A stretch of DNA of 64,000 nt from contig NZ_CP058627.1 of NCBI RefSeq assembly GCF_013403565.1, forward strand, positions 2,728,001-2,792,000. Reading direction: 5' to 3'. Every line of letters begins with the position of its first letter. Within the stretch, counting starts at the first letter, position 1. The notes under the pieces were generated by a model. That model was given only the letters and a program-made list of their open reading frames with translations, ran no database searches and had not been told where the DNA came from. Source of the stretch: Chitinibacter bivalviorum (GTDB taxonomy: Bacteria > Pseudomonadota > Gammaproteobacteria > Burkholderiales > Chitinibacteraceae). The position numbers and the translations under genes were made by a program. Shown piece after piece: positions 1-8,202 of this stretch.

Positions 1-792
1 TTTGCGATGATGCATGAGCGCGGCGTTTTTATGGAAGCCAAACCCTTTTCGGTCGGTTTCCGTATTGAGCACCCACAATCACTGATCGACAAAGCCCGCT
101 GGGGCAAATACGCCGGCCACCCGATTTTGGGCGCGGCGGATTACAAACTCGTCCATCACGCCGCCAATGGCCGCGCGGTGTATAGCTTCTGTATGTGCCC
201 AGGCGGTACGGTCGTTGCCGCAACGAGCGAGGAAGGCCGCGTCGTGACCAACGGAATGAGCCAATATTCGCGCAACGAGCGCAACGCCAACTCGGGCATG
301 GTGGTCAGCATCAACCCCAGCGACTACCCTGGCGGCGCAATGGCAGGGATCGAATTTCAGCGCGCACTGGAAAGCCACGCCTATGTCTTGGGCGGCGGCA
401 ATTACAATGCGCCGGCGCAGCTCGTTGGGGATTTCTTGGCCGGTCGTGCATCCAAAGACGTCGGCACCGTTGAGCCTTCGTACAAACCGGGCGTCAATTG
501 GACCGATCTAGCCAGTGCTTTGCCGGAGTATGCAATTAGCGCGATGCGCGAAGCCTTGCCTGAATTTGGCAAGAAAATCCGTGGTTACGATATGCACGAT
601 GCGGTTTTGACGGGCGTTGAAACGCGCACTTCATCCCCACTGCGCATTACGCGGGGCGACGATTGCCAATCGCTGAATGTTCGCGGCTTGTATCCCGCCG
701 GTGAAGGAGCAGGTTATGCGGGCGGAATTTTGTCGGCCGGCGTCGATGGGATCAAGGTCGCGGAAGCGCTCGCACAGGACTTACTCAGCTAG
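1..792 (+). CDS. FAD-dependent oxidoreductase, C-terminal part (5' end outside window)
   Basis: The reading frame is open from the first base, so the N-terminal Rossmann FAD-binding part lies upstream of the window. What remains resembles the C-terminal two thirds of the COG2509-type NAD(P)/FAD-dependent dehydrogenases: a middle substrate or cap region with PGG and NGMS motifs, and a closing GEGAGYAGGILSAGVDG segment that contacts FAD. The substrate is not known for this family. It is probably cytoplasmic, with no membrane segment in the visible part. The gene converges on the diguanylate cyclase gene and the two coding regions overlap by 8 bp. The TAG stop is followed directly by GGGTAT, as at several other genes here. 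Confidence 0.75.
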   Translation, partial: FAMMHERGVFMEAKPFSVGFRIEHPQSLIDKARWGKYAGHPILGAADYKLVHHAANGRAVYSFCMCPGGTVVAATSEEGRVVTNGMSQYSRNERNANSGMVVSINPSDYPGGAMAGIEFQRALESHAYVLGGGNYNAPAQLVGDFLAGRASKDVGTVEPSYKPGVNWTDLASALPEYAISAMREALPEFGKKIRGYDMHDAVLTGVETRTSSPLRITRGDDCQSLNVRGLYPAGEGAGYAGGILSAGVDGIKVAEALAQDLLS

Positions 793-2572
793 GGGTATAT
801 TGCGCAAAGCAATTACGACCAAGGCGTTTAGCGCGATACATCGCCTCATCTGCATGTCGCATTAGCGTTACGCTATCTAGACCATCATCCGGATAAAATG
901 CCAGCCCCATACTGACTGAAATGGTGATCACCACGCCATTCAAGGTACAGGGCTGCGCTACCGCGGTGAGAATCTTGGCGGCGATTTGCGCCGCCTCCTC
1001 GCAAGGCGCCAAACCGCCCAATAGCATCACAAACTCATCCCCACCGAGGCGACTTACCGTGTCACTGCTGCGGATTGTCGCCGAAAGTCGATGTGACACT
1101 TCGACCAAGAGTTGATCTCCCAGCTCATGGCCATAATCATCGTTGATCGTTTTGAAATGATCCAGGTCGAGAAATATCACGCAGAAATTTTCATGATTCC
1201 GATTGCCTTGCTGGCACGCCTGCTCCAATCGATCGGAAAATAACATGCGATTGGGCAATTGCGTCAGCGCATCGTGATAAGCCTGATGCTGTGCTTTAAC
1301 CTTATCGCTGATATCAAGCTGGACCACCAGCAAACGCGTGGGGCTACCGCTCTCGTTTCTTTCCAAGGCCGCCGTCATCAGCACTTCGACGACCCCGCCC
1401 GATTTACTGTTAATTTGCTGAGGGATATTGTGACAAACCCCTTCGCGCAGCAAAATAGGCCACACTTCTTGCTGCAATTGGCGCGCCGATTCGCTGCTCA
1501 AAAAATGGCTAGCTTCCTGGCCAATGACTTCGGCGTAATGAAAACCCGTGGTCCGCAACCACACTTCATTCACGCTCACGATATGCCCCGATGGATCACA
1601 CGACGACAACATAGCAGGGGTATGCTGATAGAGCGAGCGATAGCGGCGCTCACTGTGCTCTAGCGCCGCAACGGCAGAGCTACTCATATCCATTGCAGTC
1701 GCGAGCATCAAGGGTGGAAGCAAGGTCGCCAAGATAGGCAGATAAAATAGCGTATAGCCCCAGGTATAAATCGTCGGCGGCGGCAATAACAATCCCAAGC
1801 TGATTTGCACACAAATCGCCATGGAAACCAACATATTGACCAACACTACGCCGGGAACACCGCCAGAATAGGCAATCCAAAACAAGGGCAAACTCATATA
1901 AATAAACGGAAAAGGCAGCGCCATCGGCGCTAAGATAGCCACAGCGACCGCCAGCAATAGCAAGGCAAAAAGTCGTTTCTGCAGCAAAATCCCCAGCAAA
2001 CTGCGCCAGCCATACAAGCATATCCAATAGGCCAGGGGCAAAATCGTCGCCCCGCCAATGGCGCTCCCTTCGATCCAATGCAACAGCACCAGCCACAGTG
2101 ACGCCACCGTCACTTGAGTACTCAACAAAACAACCGCCAGTAGCGAGCCTGCCAACACCGGCAGCAGCACACCCAGCCAAAATAGGCGCAATATGCCAGA
2201 AAGGCTAAAGAAGTAGCCCGCCTCACCCTGGCTGCGGCGCAGCAAAAATCCGCCAAGCAACATTTCCAGCAAATTGCTCAATAAATAGATCAGCGACAAC
2301 GACAACGGCGTGCCAGTGAATAAATTGGCCCCCAAATTGGCGACGGCCAGTGCCAGTACGGGCAGCAACCAGCGCTGATAAGCTAGCCGCGATAAAGCCA
2401 CGATACCGATTGCATTGGCAAACCAAATCACCGCAATGCCATTGCCAAGTCGAAATAAGCAAATCGAGAGTAGAGCCAGCAACAAATAGCCCAGCATCAG
2501 TTGCGCGCTAACACGCAGCAAAGGCCAGTCATGGAAATAGGCGCGCAGCAGCCCAGATTTAGCGGCGATCAT
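785..2572 (-). CDS. MASE1-PAS-GGDEF diguanylate cyclase
   Basis: Predicted inner-membrane enzyme of about 595 residues that makes cyclic di-GMP from two GTP. The N-terminal half (about residues 10-300) is a run of hydrophobic helices of the MASE1 sensor type. It is followed by a PAS domain (about 310-430) and a GGDEF domain with an intact GGDEF signature near residue 510. An RSSD inhibitory site lies five residues before it, so product feedback is expected. No EAL domain follows. I chose the ATG at 2572, which has a G-rich stretch upstream. An in-frame TTG at 2608 is possible. It overlaps the end of the upstream solute-binding gene by 14 bp, so the two are probably translationally coupled and may form one sensory unit. 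Confidence 0.85.
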   Translation of the reverse strand: MIAAKSGLLRAYFHDWPLLRVSAQLMLGYLLLALLSICLFRLGNGIAVIWFANAIGIVALSRLAYQRWLLPVLALAVANLGANLFTGTPLSLSLIYLLSNLLEMLLGGFLLRRSQGEAGYFFSLSGILRLFWLGVLLPVLAGSLLAVVLLSTQVTVASLWLVLLHWIEGSAIGGATILPLAYWICLYGWRSLLGILLQKRLFALLLLAVAVAILAPMALPFPFIYMSLPLFWIAYSGGVPGVVLVNMLVSMAICVQISLGLLLPPPTIYTWGYTLFYLPILATLLPPLMLATAMDMSSSAVAALEHSERRYRSLYQHTPAMLSSCDPSGHIVSVNEVWLRTTGFHYAEVIGQEASHFLSSESARQLQQEVWPILLREGVCHNIPQQINSKSGGVVEVLMTAALERNESGSPTRLLVVQLDISDKVKAQHQAYHDALTQLPNRMLFSDRLEQACQQGNRNHENFCVIFLDLDHFKTINDDYGHELGDQLLVEVSHRLSATIRSSDTVSRLGGDEFVMLLGGLAPCEEAAQIAAKILTAVAQPCTLNGVVITISVSMGLAFYPDDGLDSVTLMRHADEAMYRAKRLGRNCFAQYTPS

Positions 2573-3443
2573 GTTGCCCCCGCTGCCGATGACGCCCGAC
2601 GATGACAATCAATGCACTTAAAAGCAGTAATCCCACCGCAATACCGATCAAAATTAAATAATGCGGCCGACTCGCTTCGATTTTCTGTGCATCCAGCCAA
2701 TGCGACAAAATGGCTTCACGCCGCACCAGCGGTAGACTGCGCAATGCGCGATCCAAGCGCTCTCCAATTTCAGGCTTATCTTTGGCAAAGGCAAAGCTCA
2801 GCTGATATTGAAAACCCACATTCTGATCGACCCGCCAATCCAGATTCCGCTGCGCACGAGTAATAAAGATGACGCTGGCCAAATCGGCCACAATCGCCTT
2901 GACCTGTCCTTGCTCGAGTAATTTTAATGCGACCGCATCATCGCTCACCGCCAGCCACTGCACTCGTGGATGGCGATCGCGGACAAATTGCTCTACGGCA
3001 TAACCTTTGCCCACGGCAACCGGCAACTCGGCCAATTGCTCTAGCGTTCGTTGCGGGTCACTTTGGCGGCTAACCAATACGGCAGGAATCGCTACATAAG
3101 GCTGGGTAAAGCCTAGATAGATAGCTCGCTCGGGAGTTGGGCGGAGTGACGAAATCAAATCCACTTGTCCCGCCTGAGCGCGAGTCAAGATCGTGGCCAA
3201 AGGCGCGGCAGCTTGCGTCTCAAGCTCGATGTGCGCCATTGGTGCTAATTCATGCAAAATATCGATCGATAAGCCCTGCAACTGCCCTTGTGGGTCTTGA
3301 TAAATAAAAGGCCCATAGTCTTTTTCAGGGGCAAAACGAACCCGCAGCATGGGCTCTTCAGCCCACACCGAGCAAATAATAAAAAGGCCAGCCCAGCAAG
3401 CCAGTAAGGCCTGCGCGCAGCCAGAAAAATTCAATGGTCTCAT
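2559..3443 (-). CDS. Membrane-anchored family 3 solute-binding protein (PBPb sensor)
   Basis: About 294 residues. A signal peptide (roughly residues 1-28, ending near SVWAEE) leads into a periplasmic binding domain of the SBP_bac_3 family, with the typical motifs for polar amino-acid binding proteins (FAPEKDYGPF, GLSIDIL, TPERAIYLGFTQPY). A single transmembrane helix near the C-terminus and a short basic tail follow. In many bacteria this domain plus helix is fused directly to a GGDEF or kinase module. Here the chain stops just after the helix and the next gene is a separate membrane GGDEF protein. I infer that it senses a small ligand in the periplasm and passes the signal to its neighbour. 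Start: ATG at 3443, just before the signal peptide. A GTG at 3464 is possible. Confidence 0.75.
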   Translation of the reverse strand: MRPLNFSGCAQALLACWAGLFIICSVWAEEPMLRVRFAPEKDYGPFIYQDPQGQLQGLSIDILHELAPMAHIELETQAAAPLATILTRAQAGQVDLISSLRPTPERAIYLGFTQPYVAIPAVLVSRQSDPQRTLEQLAELPVAVGKGYAVEQFVRDRHPRVQWLAVSDDAVALKLLEQGQVKAIVADLASVIFITRAQRNLDWRVDQNVGFQYQLSFAFAKDKPEIGERLDRALRSLPLVRREAILSHWLDAQKIEASRPHYLILIGIAVGLLLLSALIVIVGRHRQRGQHDRR

Positions 3444-3608
3444 TTGCCCACTATAGGCAGACACTTTGCTTTTTTCACTGTCAAATCACTGGCTTACACG
3501 CTGTCACCTACATCATTACAGCTCAACTTTTCCGCTACTGCTCCGCAATTACAGCCATCATTTGCATCATCTAAACGCAGCAATATCAAGCTGTGCATTG
3601 AGGCTATG

Positions 3609-3657
3609 GGGTATGCCGCTCAAAAACTCACCACCCAATGCATAGTGAACAATACAT
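3609..3657. repeat. 49-bp inverted-end repeat, copy 1
   Basis: Begins GGGTATGCCGC and ends CAATACAT. It is exactly 49 bp, with the left end intact and the right end TACAT instead of TACCC. Non-coding. Confidence 0.5.
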
Positions 3658-3775
3658 GAGCAGGTATCTCGTTGCGCTTAGCTGGATCAGAACATGAAAC
3701 GAGTTCTTTTCTCTGCCTAATCACTGGTCAACGCAGGTAGCGGGTAAATCGCAGCGCGGACAGCCCCTAACGCTG

Positions 3776-3824
3776 GGGTATATCTATAAAAGCCATTCCA
3801 AACAATATCTAGCATCAAATACAA
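3776..3824. repeat. 49-bp inverted-end repeat, copy 2
   Basis: Begins GGGTATATCTATAAAAG and ends CAAATACAA; 49 bp. The left end is shared closely with the copy at 5782 (GGGTATATCTACAAAA). The right end has decayed (TACAA for TACCC). A GC-rich hairpin with a TATAT loop starts at its last bases. Confidence 0.55.
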
Positions 3825-3847
3825 CGGCGGGTATATCCCGCCGTTTT
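3823..3847. terminator. GC-rich hairpin, possible terminator
   Basis: A perfect 9-bp stem (AACGGCGGG / CCCGCCGTT) with a TATAT loop is followed by TT on the plus strand. There is no obvious plus-strand gene upstream, so its role is unclear. Its loop-proximal GGGTATATCCC echoes the 49-bp repeat ends. Confidence 0.45.
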
Positions 3848-3893
3848 GTATGCAACGCCCAAAGAGGCATTGCCGAAGGGGAATTTTAGACAA

Positions 3894-3932
3894 CAAAAAA
3901 GCCGCTCAACGTTTTATCGTTTGGCGGCTTGA
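3894..3932 (-). terminator. Rho-independent terminator of tRNA-Gln
   Basis: On the minus strand a stem AAGCCGC / GCGGCTT with an inner AACG/CGTT helix is followed by a T run. It starts a few bases after the 3' CCA of the tRNA. Confidence 0.8.
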
Positions 3933-3937
3933 TTGAG

Positions 3938-4014
3938 TGGCAGGGGAAGAAGGATTCGAACCTTCGCATGTCGGAATCAAAATCCGATGCCTTAACCAAC
4001 TTGGCGACTCCCCT
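3938..4014 (-). tRNA. tRNA-Gln(UUG)
   Basis: A 77-nt cloverleaf can be drawn on the minus strand. The acceptor stem is AGGGGAG pairing with TTCCCCT, followed by the discriminator G and an encoded CCA. The D-arm is GCC/GGC. The anticodon stem is TCGGA/TCCGA with loop TTTTGAT (anticodon TTG). The T-arm contains GGTTCGAATCC. Anticodon UUG reads CAA and, by wobble, CAG. It is a single gene with its own promoter and terminator. No integrated element was seen at its 3' end. Confidence 0.95.
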
Positions 4015-4027
4015 ACTTAGGCTGCGC

Positions 4028-4055
4028 ATTGTATACGACAATTTTGAGTTTGCAA
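4028..4055 (-). promoter_or_regulatory. Sigma70-type promoter for tRNA-Gln
   Basis: On the minus strand a TTGCAA -35 box (4050-4055) and a TACAAT -10 box (4028-4033) are 16 bp apart. This would place the transcription start about 7 bp upstream of the mature tRNA 5' end. Confidence 0.65.
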
Positions 4056-4138
4056 AGCCTTTTTTCAATTATTTTCAGATTAGTGTCGCCGACGCCTTCT
4101 CATCAGGCAGGCGCGGCGGGCTAAGGCACTCAGCGAAA

Positions 4139-4897
4139 TCAACGTTTAACGAGTTGTTGGTTTTCTAGCCGCACCTTATCGCCGACTTTATAACCATGGG
4201 CGGCGTTATCATAGGTAATAGTCTGCTTCGCGCCATCATCAAGTTTGACCGTCACTTCGTAGAATTTCTTCTCATTCATTTTGCCCTCAACTTTATTGCC
4301 CGCATAAGCGCCGCCCAGCGCGCCCGCAACGATCGCAACCGTGCGGCCAGTGCCCTTGCCCACGAGACTACCTAAGCCCGCGCCCACCGCCGCGCCGCCG
4401 ACTTTGCCGATCCAAGAGCCTTCCCCAGGTTTATCGACTTCGACAATCTGCGTCACGACACCACAATGATTGCAGGCCTCAGGTTTACTCGATTTGCCCG
4501 GTACATCCATCGCCACTTTGAGCGACGCTTTTTTACGATTAGTCGCCTCGGTTTTACATGCACTCTGCGTCGCCTTATCCAGTTGAGTACACACCGACAG
4601 CATCAATTGATAATCTGCTTCGATTTGTTTCTTCTGGCTGGCTAAATCGCCTTGATAGACGGGCAAGGGCTCGTTTGAATTGTGTTGGCTCCAAAGCTTT
4701 TGATAAGCACTTTGCCGCTGCACTTGCGCTTCTTTTTTACAGCCGGCCTGCTCATTTTTGGCAAACTCCATACACACTGCTAAATCGCTTTTATAGCTGG
4801 ACTCAATTTGGGTCTTCTGCGCCTGCAGATCCGAGCCCAACACAGTGCAAGACCACAGCACCGCCGAGATAGCCAAAGCAAATTTGAGTATTTTCAT
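4139..4897 (-). CDS. Exported glycine-zipper protein
   Basis: About 252 residues with an N-terminal signal sequence (MKILKFALAISAVLWSC..., cleavage near LGS). Two similar cysteine-containing helical segments follow (QKTQIESSYKSDLAVCMEF and QKKQIEADYQLMLSVCTQL), each with a second Cys about ten residues on, as if duplicated. Then come a CNHCG pair and a glycine-zipper 2TM segment (GKVGGAAVGAGLGSLVGKG) of the SlyB/Rick_17kDa type, and a beta-rich tail. I infer an envelope protein, but no reaction is known. Start: ATG at 4897, with AGAGGTGC upstream. Confidence 0.7.
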   Translation of the reverse strand: MKILKFALAISAVLWSCTVLGSDLQAQKTQIESSYKSDLAVCMEFAKNEQAGCKKEAQVQRQSAYQKLWSQHNSNEPLPVYQGDLASQKKQIEADYQLMLSVCTQLDKATQSACKTEATNRKKASLKVAMDVPGKSSKPEACNHCGVVTQIVEVDKPGEGSWIGKVGGAAVGAGLGSLVGKGTGRTVAIVAGALGGAYAGNKVEGKMNEKKFYEVTVKLDDGAKQTITYDNAAHGYKVGDKVRLENQQLVKR

Positions 4898-5025
4898 CTT
4901 GCACCTCTGCACTGAAATATGGAAAAGATCATTTAGCATAGACAAGCAAAATGACAGGCCGCAGTTTTTGCCACTCAAATGGATCGCTCAACGGACAACG
5001 CCCGCAGTACAGTCGCATTCACCCC

Positions 5026-5062
5026 AAAAAAAAACCACCCGGCCTGCTGGCGGGGTGGTTTT
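5026..5062 (-). terminator. Rho-independent terminator after queC
   Basis: On the minus strand the stem AACCACCC / GGGTGGTT is followed by a run of nine T. It lies about 20 bp past the queC stop. Confidence 0.85.
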
Positions 5063-5081
5063 ACTGGCTGAGTGTTGCGAA

Positions 5082-5768
5082 TTAGGCGGCGGCTTGATAG
5101 CGCGTTGGGTCATCGACCCCAGCGGCAGCAAAACCGGCCGCGCGCAGACGACAAGCATCGCAAACGCCGCAGGCTTCACCGGCTTCATTCGCTTGATAGC
5201 AAGTCGTGGTGAGGCTGTAATCCACACCCAGCTTGATACCTTCGGCGATGATTTGTGCCTTGGTCAGGCGAATCAGCGGCGTATGGATATGCAAGGACGA
5301 GCCTTCAACGCCGACCTTGGTTGCCAGTCGCGCCATCGCTTGGAACGCCGAAATATATTCTGGGCGGCAATCGGGATAGCCGGAATAATCAACGGCATTC
5401 ACACCGATATAAATATCATCGGCTTTCAGCACTTCCGACCATGCCAGCGCGTACGACAGCAGCACCGTGTTGCGAGCGGGCACGTAGGTCACAGGGATTT
5501 CATCATCCATCGCGCCATTCACGGGGACAGCGATATTGGCATCGGTCAGCGCCGAGCCACCAAAGCCGGCCAAATCGATTTTGATCACGCGATGCTCGAC
5601 CGCACCCAAGCTGGCGGCCACGCGCTTGGCTGCTTCCAGCTCGGCATTGTGCCGCTGGCCGTAATCAAACGACAGTGCATAGCAATCAAAACTCGCCGCC
5701 TTGGCCATCGCCAAGCACGTGGCCGAATCCAAACCGCCCGATAATAAAATCACTGCTTTTTTATTCAT
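5082..5768 (-). CDS. queC: 7-cyano-7-deazaguanine synthase QueC
   Basis: A 228-residue cytoplasmic enzyme that turns 7-carboxy-7-deazaguanine into preQ0 using ATP and ammonia, in the queuosine pathway. The N-type ATP pyrophosphatase loop SGGLDS is at residues 10-15. Four zinc-binding cysteines lie near the C-terminus (about 190, 200, 203, 206, in [19 protein letters not shown]). Length is normal for the family. Start: ATG at 5768, preceded by GGAG at good spacing. The gene lies downstream of queE on the same strand, with a 49-bp repeat between them, so the two probably share transcription. Its own terminator follows. Confidence 0.95.
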   Translation of the reverse strand: MNKKAVILLSGGLDSATCLAMAKAASFDCYALSFDYGQRHNAELEAAKRVAASLGAVEHRVIKIDLAGFGGSALTDANIAVPVNGAMDDEIPVTYVPARNTVLLSYALAWSEVLKADDIYIGVNAVDYSGYPDCRPEYISAFQAMARLATKVGVEGSSLHIHTPLIRLTKAQIIAEGIKLGVDYSLTTTCYQANEAGEACGVCDACRLRAAGFAAAGVDDPTRYQAAA

Positions 5769-5781
5769 TCCAAACTCCAAG

Positions 5782-5830
5782 GGGTATATCTACAAAATCA
5801 ATATTTAAATTGGTCTAGCTTGCTATACCC
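5782..5830. repeat. 49-bp inverted-end repeat, copy 3 (best-preserved ends)
   Basis: GGGTATATCTACAAAAT ... CTTGCTATACCC. With one extra base on each side the ends read GGGGTATA / TATACCCC, a perfect 8-bp inverted repeat. It fills the queE-queC gap. Its right end supplies the last bases of queE, including the TAG stop. Confidence 0.75.
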
Positions 5831-6467
5831 CGGGTTTTTCGCCCCAAAGGATTTTATGCAATTGCACCTGAACGCGCACGTCGAGCTTATCGGCGATCAC
5901 CCATTCGGCCAGATCGACTGGCTTGAGGCTTTCCCACACGGGCGAGAAGATCACTGGCGCTTTTTGGTGCAATTGCTTTTCGCGCACCAAATCGCGCGCC
6001 CATTCGTAATCGCTACGATCAACCAGCACAAATTTGATTTCGTCGCGCTCGTTCACCGCGTCGACATTAGCCCACAGCATGTTTTTCAGCTCGCCCGATT
6101 TGGGCGTTTTGATATCCAAAATGCGGGAAACGCGCGGGTCAACCGCGTCAATCGGCTGGCCGCCACCCGTTTCGGTGCTGACACTATAGCCCTCGTCGCA
6201 CAGACGCTTGAATAGAATATGCACCGGTTTCTGCGCCAACGGTTCGCCGCCGGTAACACAGACGGTCTTACAGCCGTAACTGGCGATCTGCGCCATGATG
6301 TCGTCGATAGCGACGGTTTTGCCGCCAGTAAAGGCATAGGCGCTGTCGCAATAGGTGCAGCGCATCGGGCAACCGGTGAGGCGGACAAACACCGTTGGTA
6401 AGCCCATTCGGCTGGTTTCGCCTTGCAGCGAGTGGAATATTTCGGTGATACGCAACGATTCGCGCAT
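5823..6467 (-). CDS. queE: 7-carboxy-7-deazaguanine synthase QueE
   Basis: A 214-residue radical-SAM enzyme that forms 7-carboxy-7-deazaguanine from 6-carboxytetrahydropterin, the step before QueC. The cluster-binding cysteines are at residues 33, 37 and 40 (TGCPMRCTYCDS). A glycine-rich SAM-contact motif TGGEPL and an ETGG motif follow. Start: ATG at 6467, with AAAGGA upstream. The stop codon is formed inside the end of the 49-bp repeat (GGGTATAG on the minus strand), so the C-terminus (EKPGV) has been shaped by that element. A terminator-like hairpin lies in its leader. Confidence 0.92.
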   Translation of the reverse strand: MRESLRITEIFHSLQGETSRMGLPTVFVRLTGCPMRCTYCDSAYAFTGGKTVAIDDIMAQIASYGCKTVCVTGGEPLAQKPVHILFKRLCDEGYSVSTETGGGQPIDAVDPRVSRILDIKTPKSGELKNMLWANVDAVNERDEIKFVLVDRSDYEWARDLVREKQLHQKAPVIFSPVWESLKPVDLAEWVIADKLDVRVQVQLHKILWGEKPGV

Positions 6468-6500
6468 TGATGCATCCTTTCCGGAAAACAGTCCGGTGGA

Positions 6501-6539
6501 AAATAAAAAAAGGCATCGCCAACAAACAGTTGCGACGCC
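6501..6539 (-). terminator. Terminator-like hairpin in the queE leader (attenuator candidate)
   Basis: On the minus strand an 8-bp stem GGCGTCGC / GCGATGCC with a 12-nt loop is followed by seven T, an A and four T. It lies about 35 bp upstream of the queE start, and the gene further upstream is divergent. So the hairpin must act on queE's own transcript or end a short leader RNA. I could not match a preQ1 aptamer to the bases before it. Confidence 0.6.
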
Positions 6540-6746
6540 GTGCCGCATTTTATACCTGTAAAGCAAAGAGATACAGTCAGAATTACCCACCACACGCTCA
6601 GTGGCCACCCAGCTTGCCGCTCGCCGTTGGCCTCGCACCATGCCATGCGACCCAGCCGAAACGTCACTTTTACACTTGTATGCCAGCGTAATTGAGCATC
6701 TAATTGATCCTCGATTTCATTTTGTGCACACCCGCACAGCAATCAA

Positions 6747-6795
6747 GGGTATTCACCCCAAATACCCGCGTTGATTTGTCCACAAAGACATACCC
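6747..6795. repeat. 49-bp inverted-end repeat, copy 4
   Basis: GGGTATTCACC ... AAGACATACCC; 49 bp. The base after it (6796) is the A of the bcr start codon, so the repeat forms the whole immediate 5' leader of that gene. The rest of the 6468-6746 interval holds the queE leader and no other gene. Confidence 0.7.
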
Positions 6796-8019
6796 ATGAA
6801 TACATCAAAATCAATCAGCGCGACAACGCCTCACAATCGCTTTGCCGGCTGGATATTACTGCTCGCCGCGCTCACAGCATTGGGGCCTTTATCGATTGAT
6901 ATGTATTTGCCCGGCGTTCCCGCGATCGCCAGTAGCCTGCACGCGGATGACGGGACGGTACAGCTCACTTTAGCCAGCTACTTTATTGGCTTGGCAGTAG
7001 GGCAGATTTTATACGGCCCGCTATCGGATCACTTTGGCCGCAAACCTCCCTTATTGATCGGCTTGGGCGTGTATTTACTTGCGTCGATTGGCTGCGCCTT
7101 GGCGAGCAGCATCGAGGCGCTGATCGCGCTGCGCTTTGTGCAAGCACTGGGCGGCTGCGCGGGGATGGTGATTGCGCGCGCCGTGGTGCGCGATCGTTGC
7201 GAGCCGCGTATGGCGGCGCAAGTTTTCTCATCGCTGGTCTTGGTGATGGGCATAGCGCCGATTTTGGCACCGCTCTTGGGCAGTTGGGTCGTCAGCGTCT
7301 TGAGCTGGCGTGCCATCTTTGCGCTGCTGGCTCTGGTGGCGTTGATCAGTCTGATTGCGATGCATTATTTGCTGCCCGAATCGCGCCCGGCCAAAGTTGG
7401 CGAGCGTTTTCATATTGGCGACACGCTGCGCGCCTATCGCGAATTAATGCGTGATCGACGCTTTATGGGCTACGCCATCAGCGGCGGGCTAGCTGTGGCC
7501 GGTTTGTTTGCCTATATCACGGGCTCGCCGATTGTGATGATGAAAGTCTATGGCCTCACGCCGACACAATACAGCCTGACCTTTGGCAGCATCGCCGCGT
7601 GTTATATCGTCGCAAGCCAATTTAATGCCCGATTTTTGAAAACCAATTCGATCGATCAATTACTCAATCGCGCCGTAACCGTGCTGGCCATCGCCAGCAG
7701 TATCTTGCTACTGGCCAGCCTGTGGACACACCCGCCATTCTGGCTCTTGGTCGGCTGCATTTATCTGTATCTGATCGCATTGGGATTTACCGCATCCAAC
7801 GCCACCGCTGGCGCACTGGCGCATCACGGTGAACAGGCTGGGCTAGCATCAGCGCTGATGGGCACCATGCAATTTAGCATCGCCACCATCGCAGGTGTAA
7901 TGATGGGCTTTTGGCACGACGGTAGCAGCCTGCCCTTGGCAACAACATTAGCATTTTGCGGCGTGGGTGCTTTTCTGGCTTATCGTTTTATTGCGATCAA
8001 GTTGGATGGGGGTATCTAA
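6796..8019 (+). CDS. bcr: Bcr/CflA-family drug efflux transporter
   Basis: A 407-residue inner-membrane MFS protein with 12 predicted helices. The Bcr/CflA hallmarks are visible: LGPLSIDMYLPGVPAI in helix 1, QILYGPLSDHFGRKPPLL (motif A) between helices 2 and 3, and RFVQALGGCAG in helix 4. The family exports drugs and small metabolites (bicyclomycin, chloramphenicol, cysteine in E. coli) by proton antiport. The substrate here is unknown. The ATG at 6796 abuts a 49-bp repeat and has no clear Shine-Dalgarno. A second repeat overlaps the stop and encodes the last three codons (GGI). Confidence 0.88.
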   Translation: MNTSKSISATTPHNRFAGWILLLAALTALGPLSIDMYLPGVPAIASSLHADDGTVQLTLASYFIGLAVGQILYGPLSDHFGRKPPLLIGLGVYLLASIGCALASSIEALIALRFVQALGGCAGMVIARAVVRDRCEPRMAAQVFSSLVLVMGIAPILAPLLGSWVVSVLSWRAIFALLALVALISLIAMHYLLPESRPAKVGERFHIGDTLRAYRELMRDRRFMGYAISGGLAVAGLFAYITGSPIVMMKVYGLTPTQYSLTFGSIAACYIVASQFNARFLKTNSIDQLLNRAVTVLAIASSILLLASLWTHPPFWLLVGCIYLYLIALGFTASNATAGALAHHGEQAGLASALMGTMQFSIATIAGVMMGFWHDGSSLPLATTLAFCGVGAFLAYRFIAIKLDGGI

Positions 8020-8058
8020 TCAAGAAGCATTATTCAATTTACATTCAGACCGATACGT
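8010..8058. repeat. 49-bp inverted-end repeat, copy 5
   Basis: GGGTATCTAATC ... CGATACGT; 49 bp. The left end lies within the last codons of bcr and contains its TAA stop. The right end is TACGT instead of TACCC. Confidence 0.5.
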
Positions 8059-8154
8059 ACCATATGTATATGGTGTAGTAGCTCGAATTGGCATAGCGGA
8101 ATCGGAAAAAGGTTCATAAACAATCCACGCCGTGATTCATAAACTAACCGAAAA

Positions 8155-8184
8155 TAAAAAAGATCGCCGTAGCGATCTTTTTTG
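8155..8184. terminator. Bidirectional terminator between bcr and cpoB
   Basis: A stem AAAAAAGATCGC / GCGATCTTTTTT with a CGTA loop has A and T runs on both flanks. It separates two converging genes and can serve both. Confidence 0.85.
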
Positions 8185-8202
8185 TGGGTCACCCTGTATC
8201 GA

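Larger units (their letters stand above)
3444..3937. other. Gene-free interval with two 49-bp repeats and hairpins
   Basis: No credible coding region is seen here. The interval holds the upstream region of the solute-binding gene, two copies of the 49-bp GGGTAT-ended repeat (3609-3657 and 3776-3824), a perfect 9-bp GC-rich hairpin directly after the second copy, and the terminator of the tRNA-Gln gene. The rest carries no motif I recognise. Confidence 0.7.

Noticed and set aside
793..841. GGGTATATTGCGC...GATACAT, 49 bp, at the end of the first gene
   Set aside because: The right end is simply the conserved MYRAK codons of the GGDEF domain read on the other strand. The left end alone may be a fragment, so I did not count it as a copy.
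3938..4014. tRNA-Gln as an integration site
   Set aside because: No integrase gene and no duplicated 3' tRNA end were seen nearby.
4845..5744. Plus-strand open frame of about 300 codons opposite queC
   Set aside because: It runs antisense through queC and its terminator and shows no domain. It is a shadow of the real gene.
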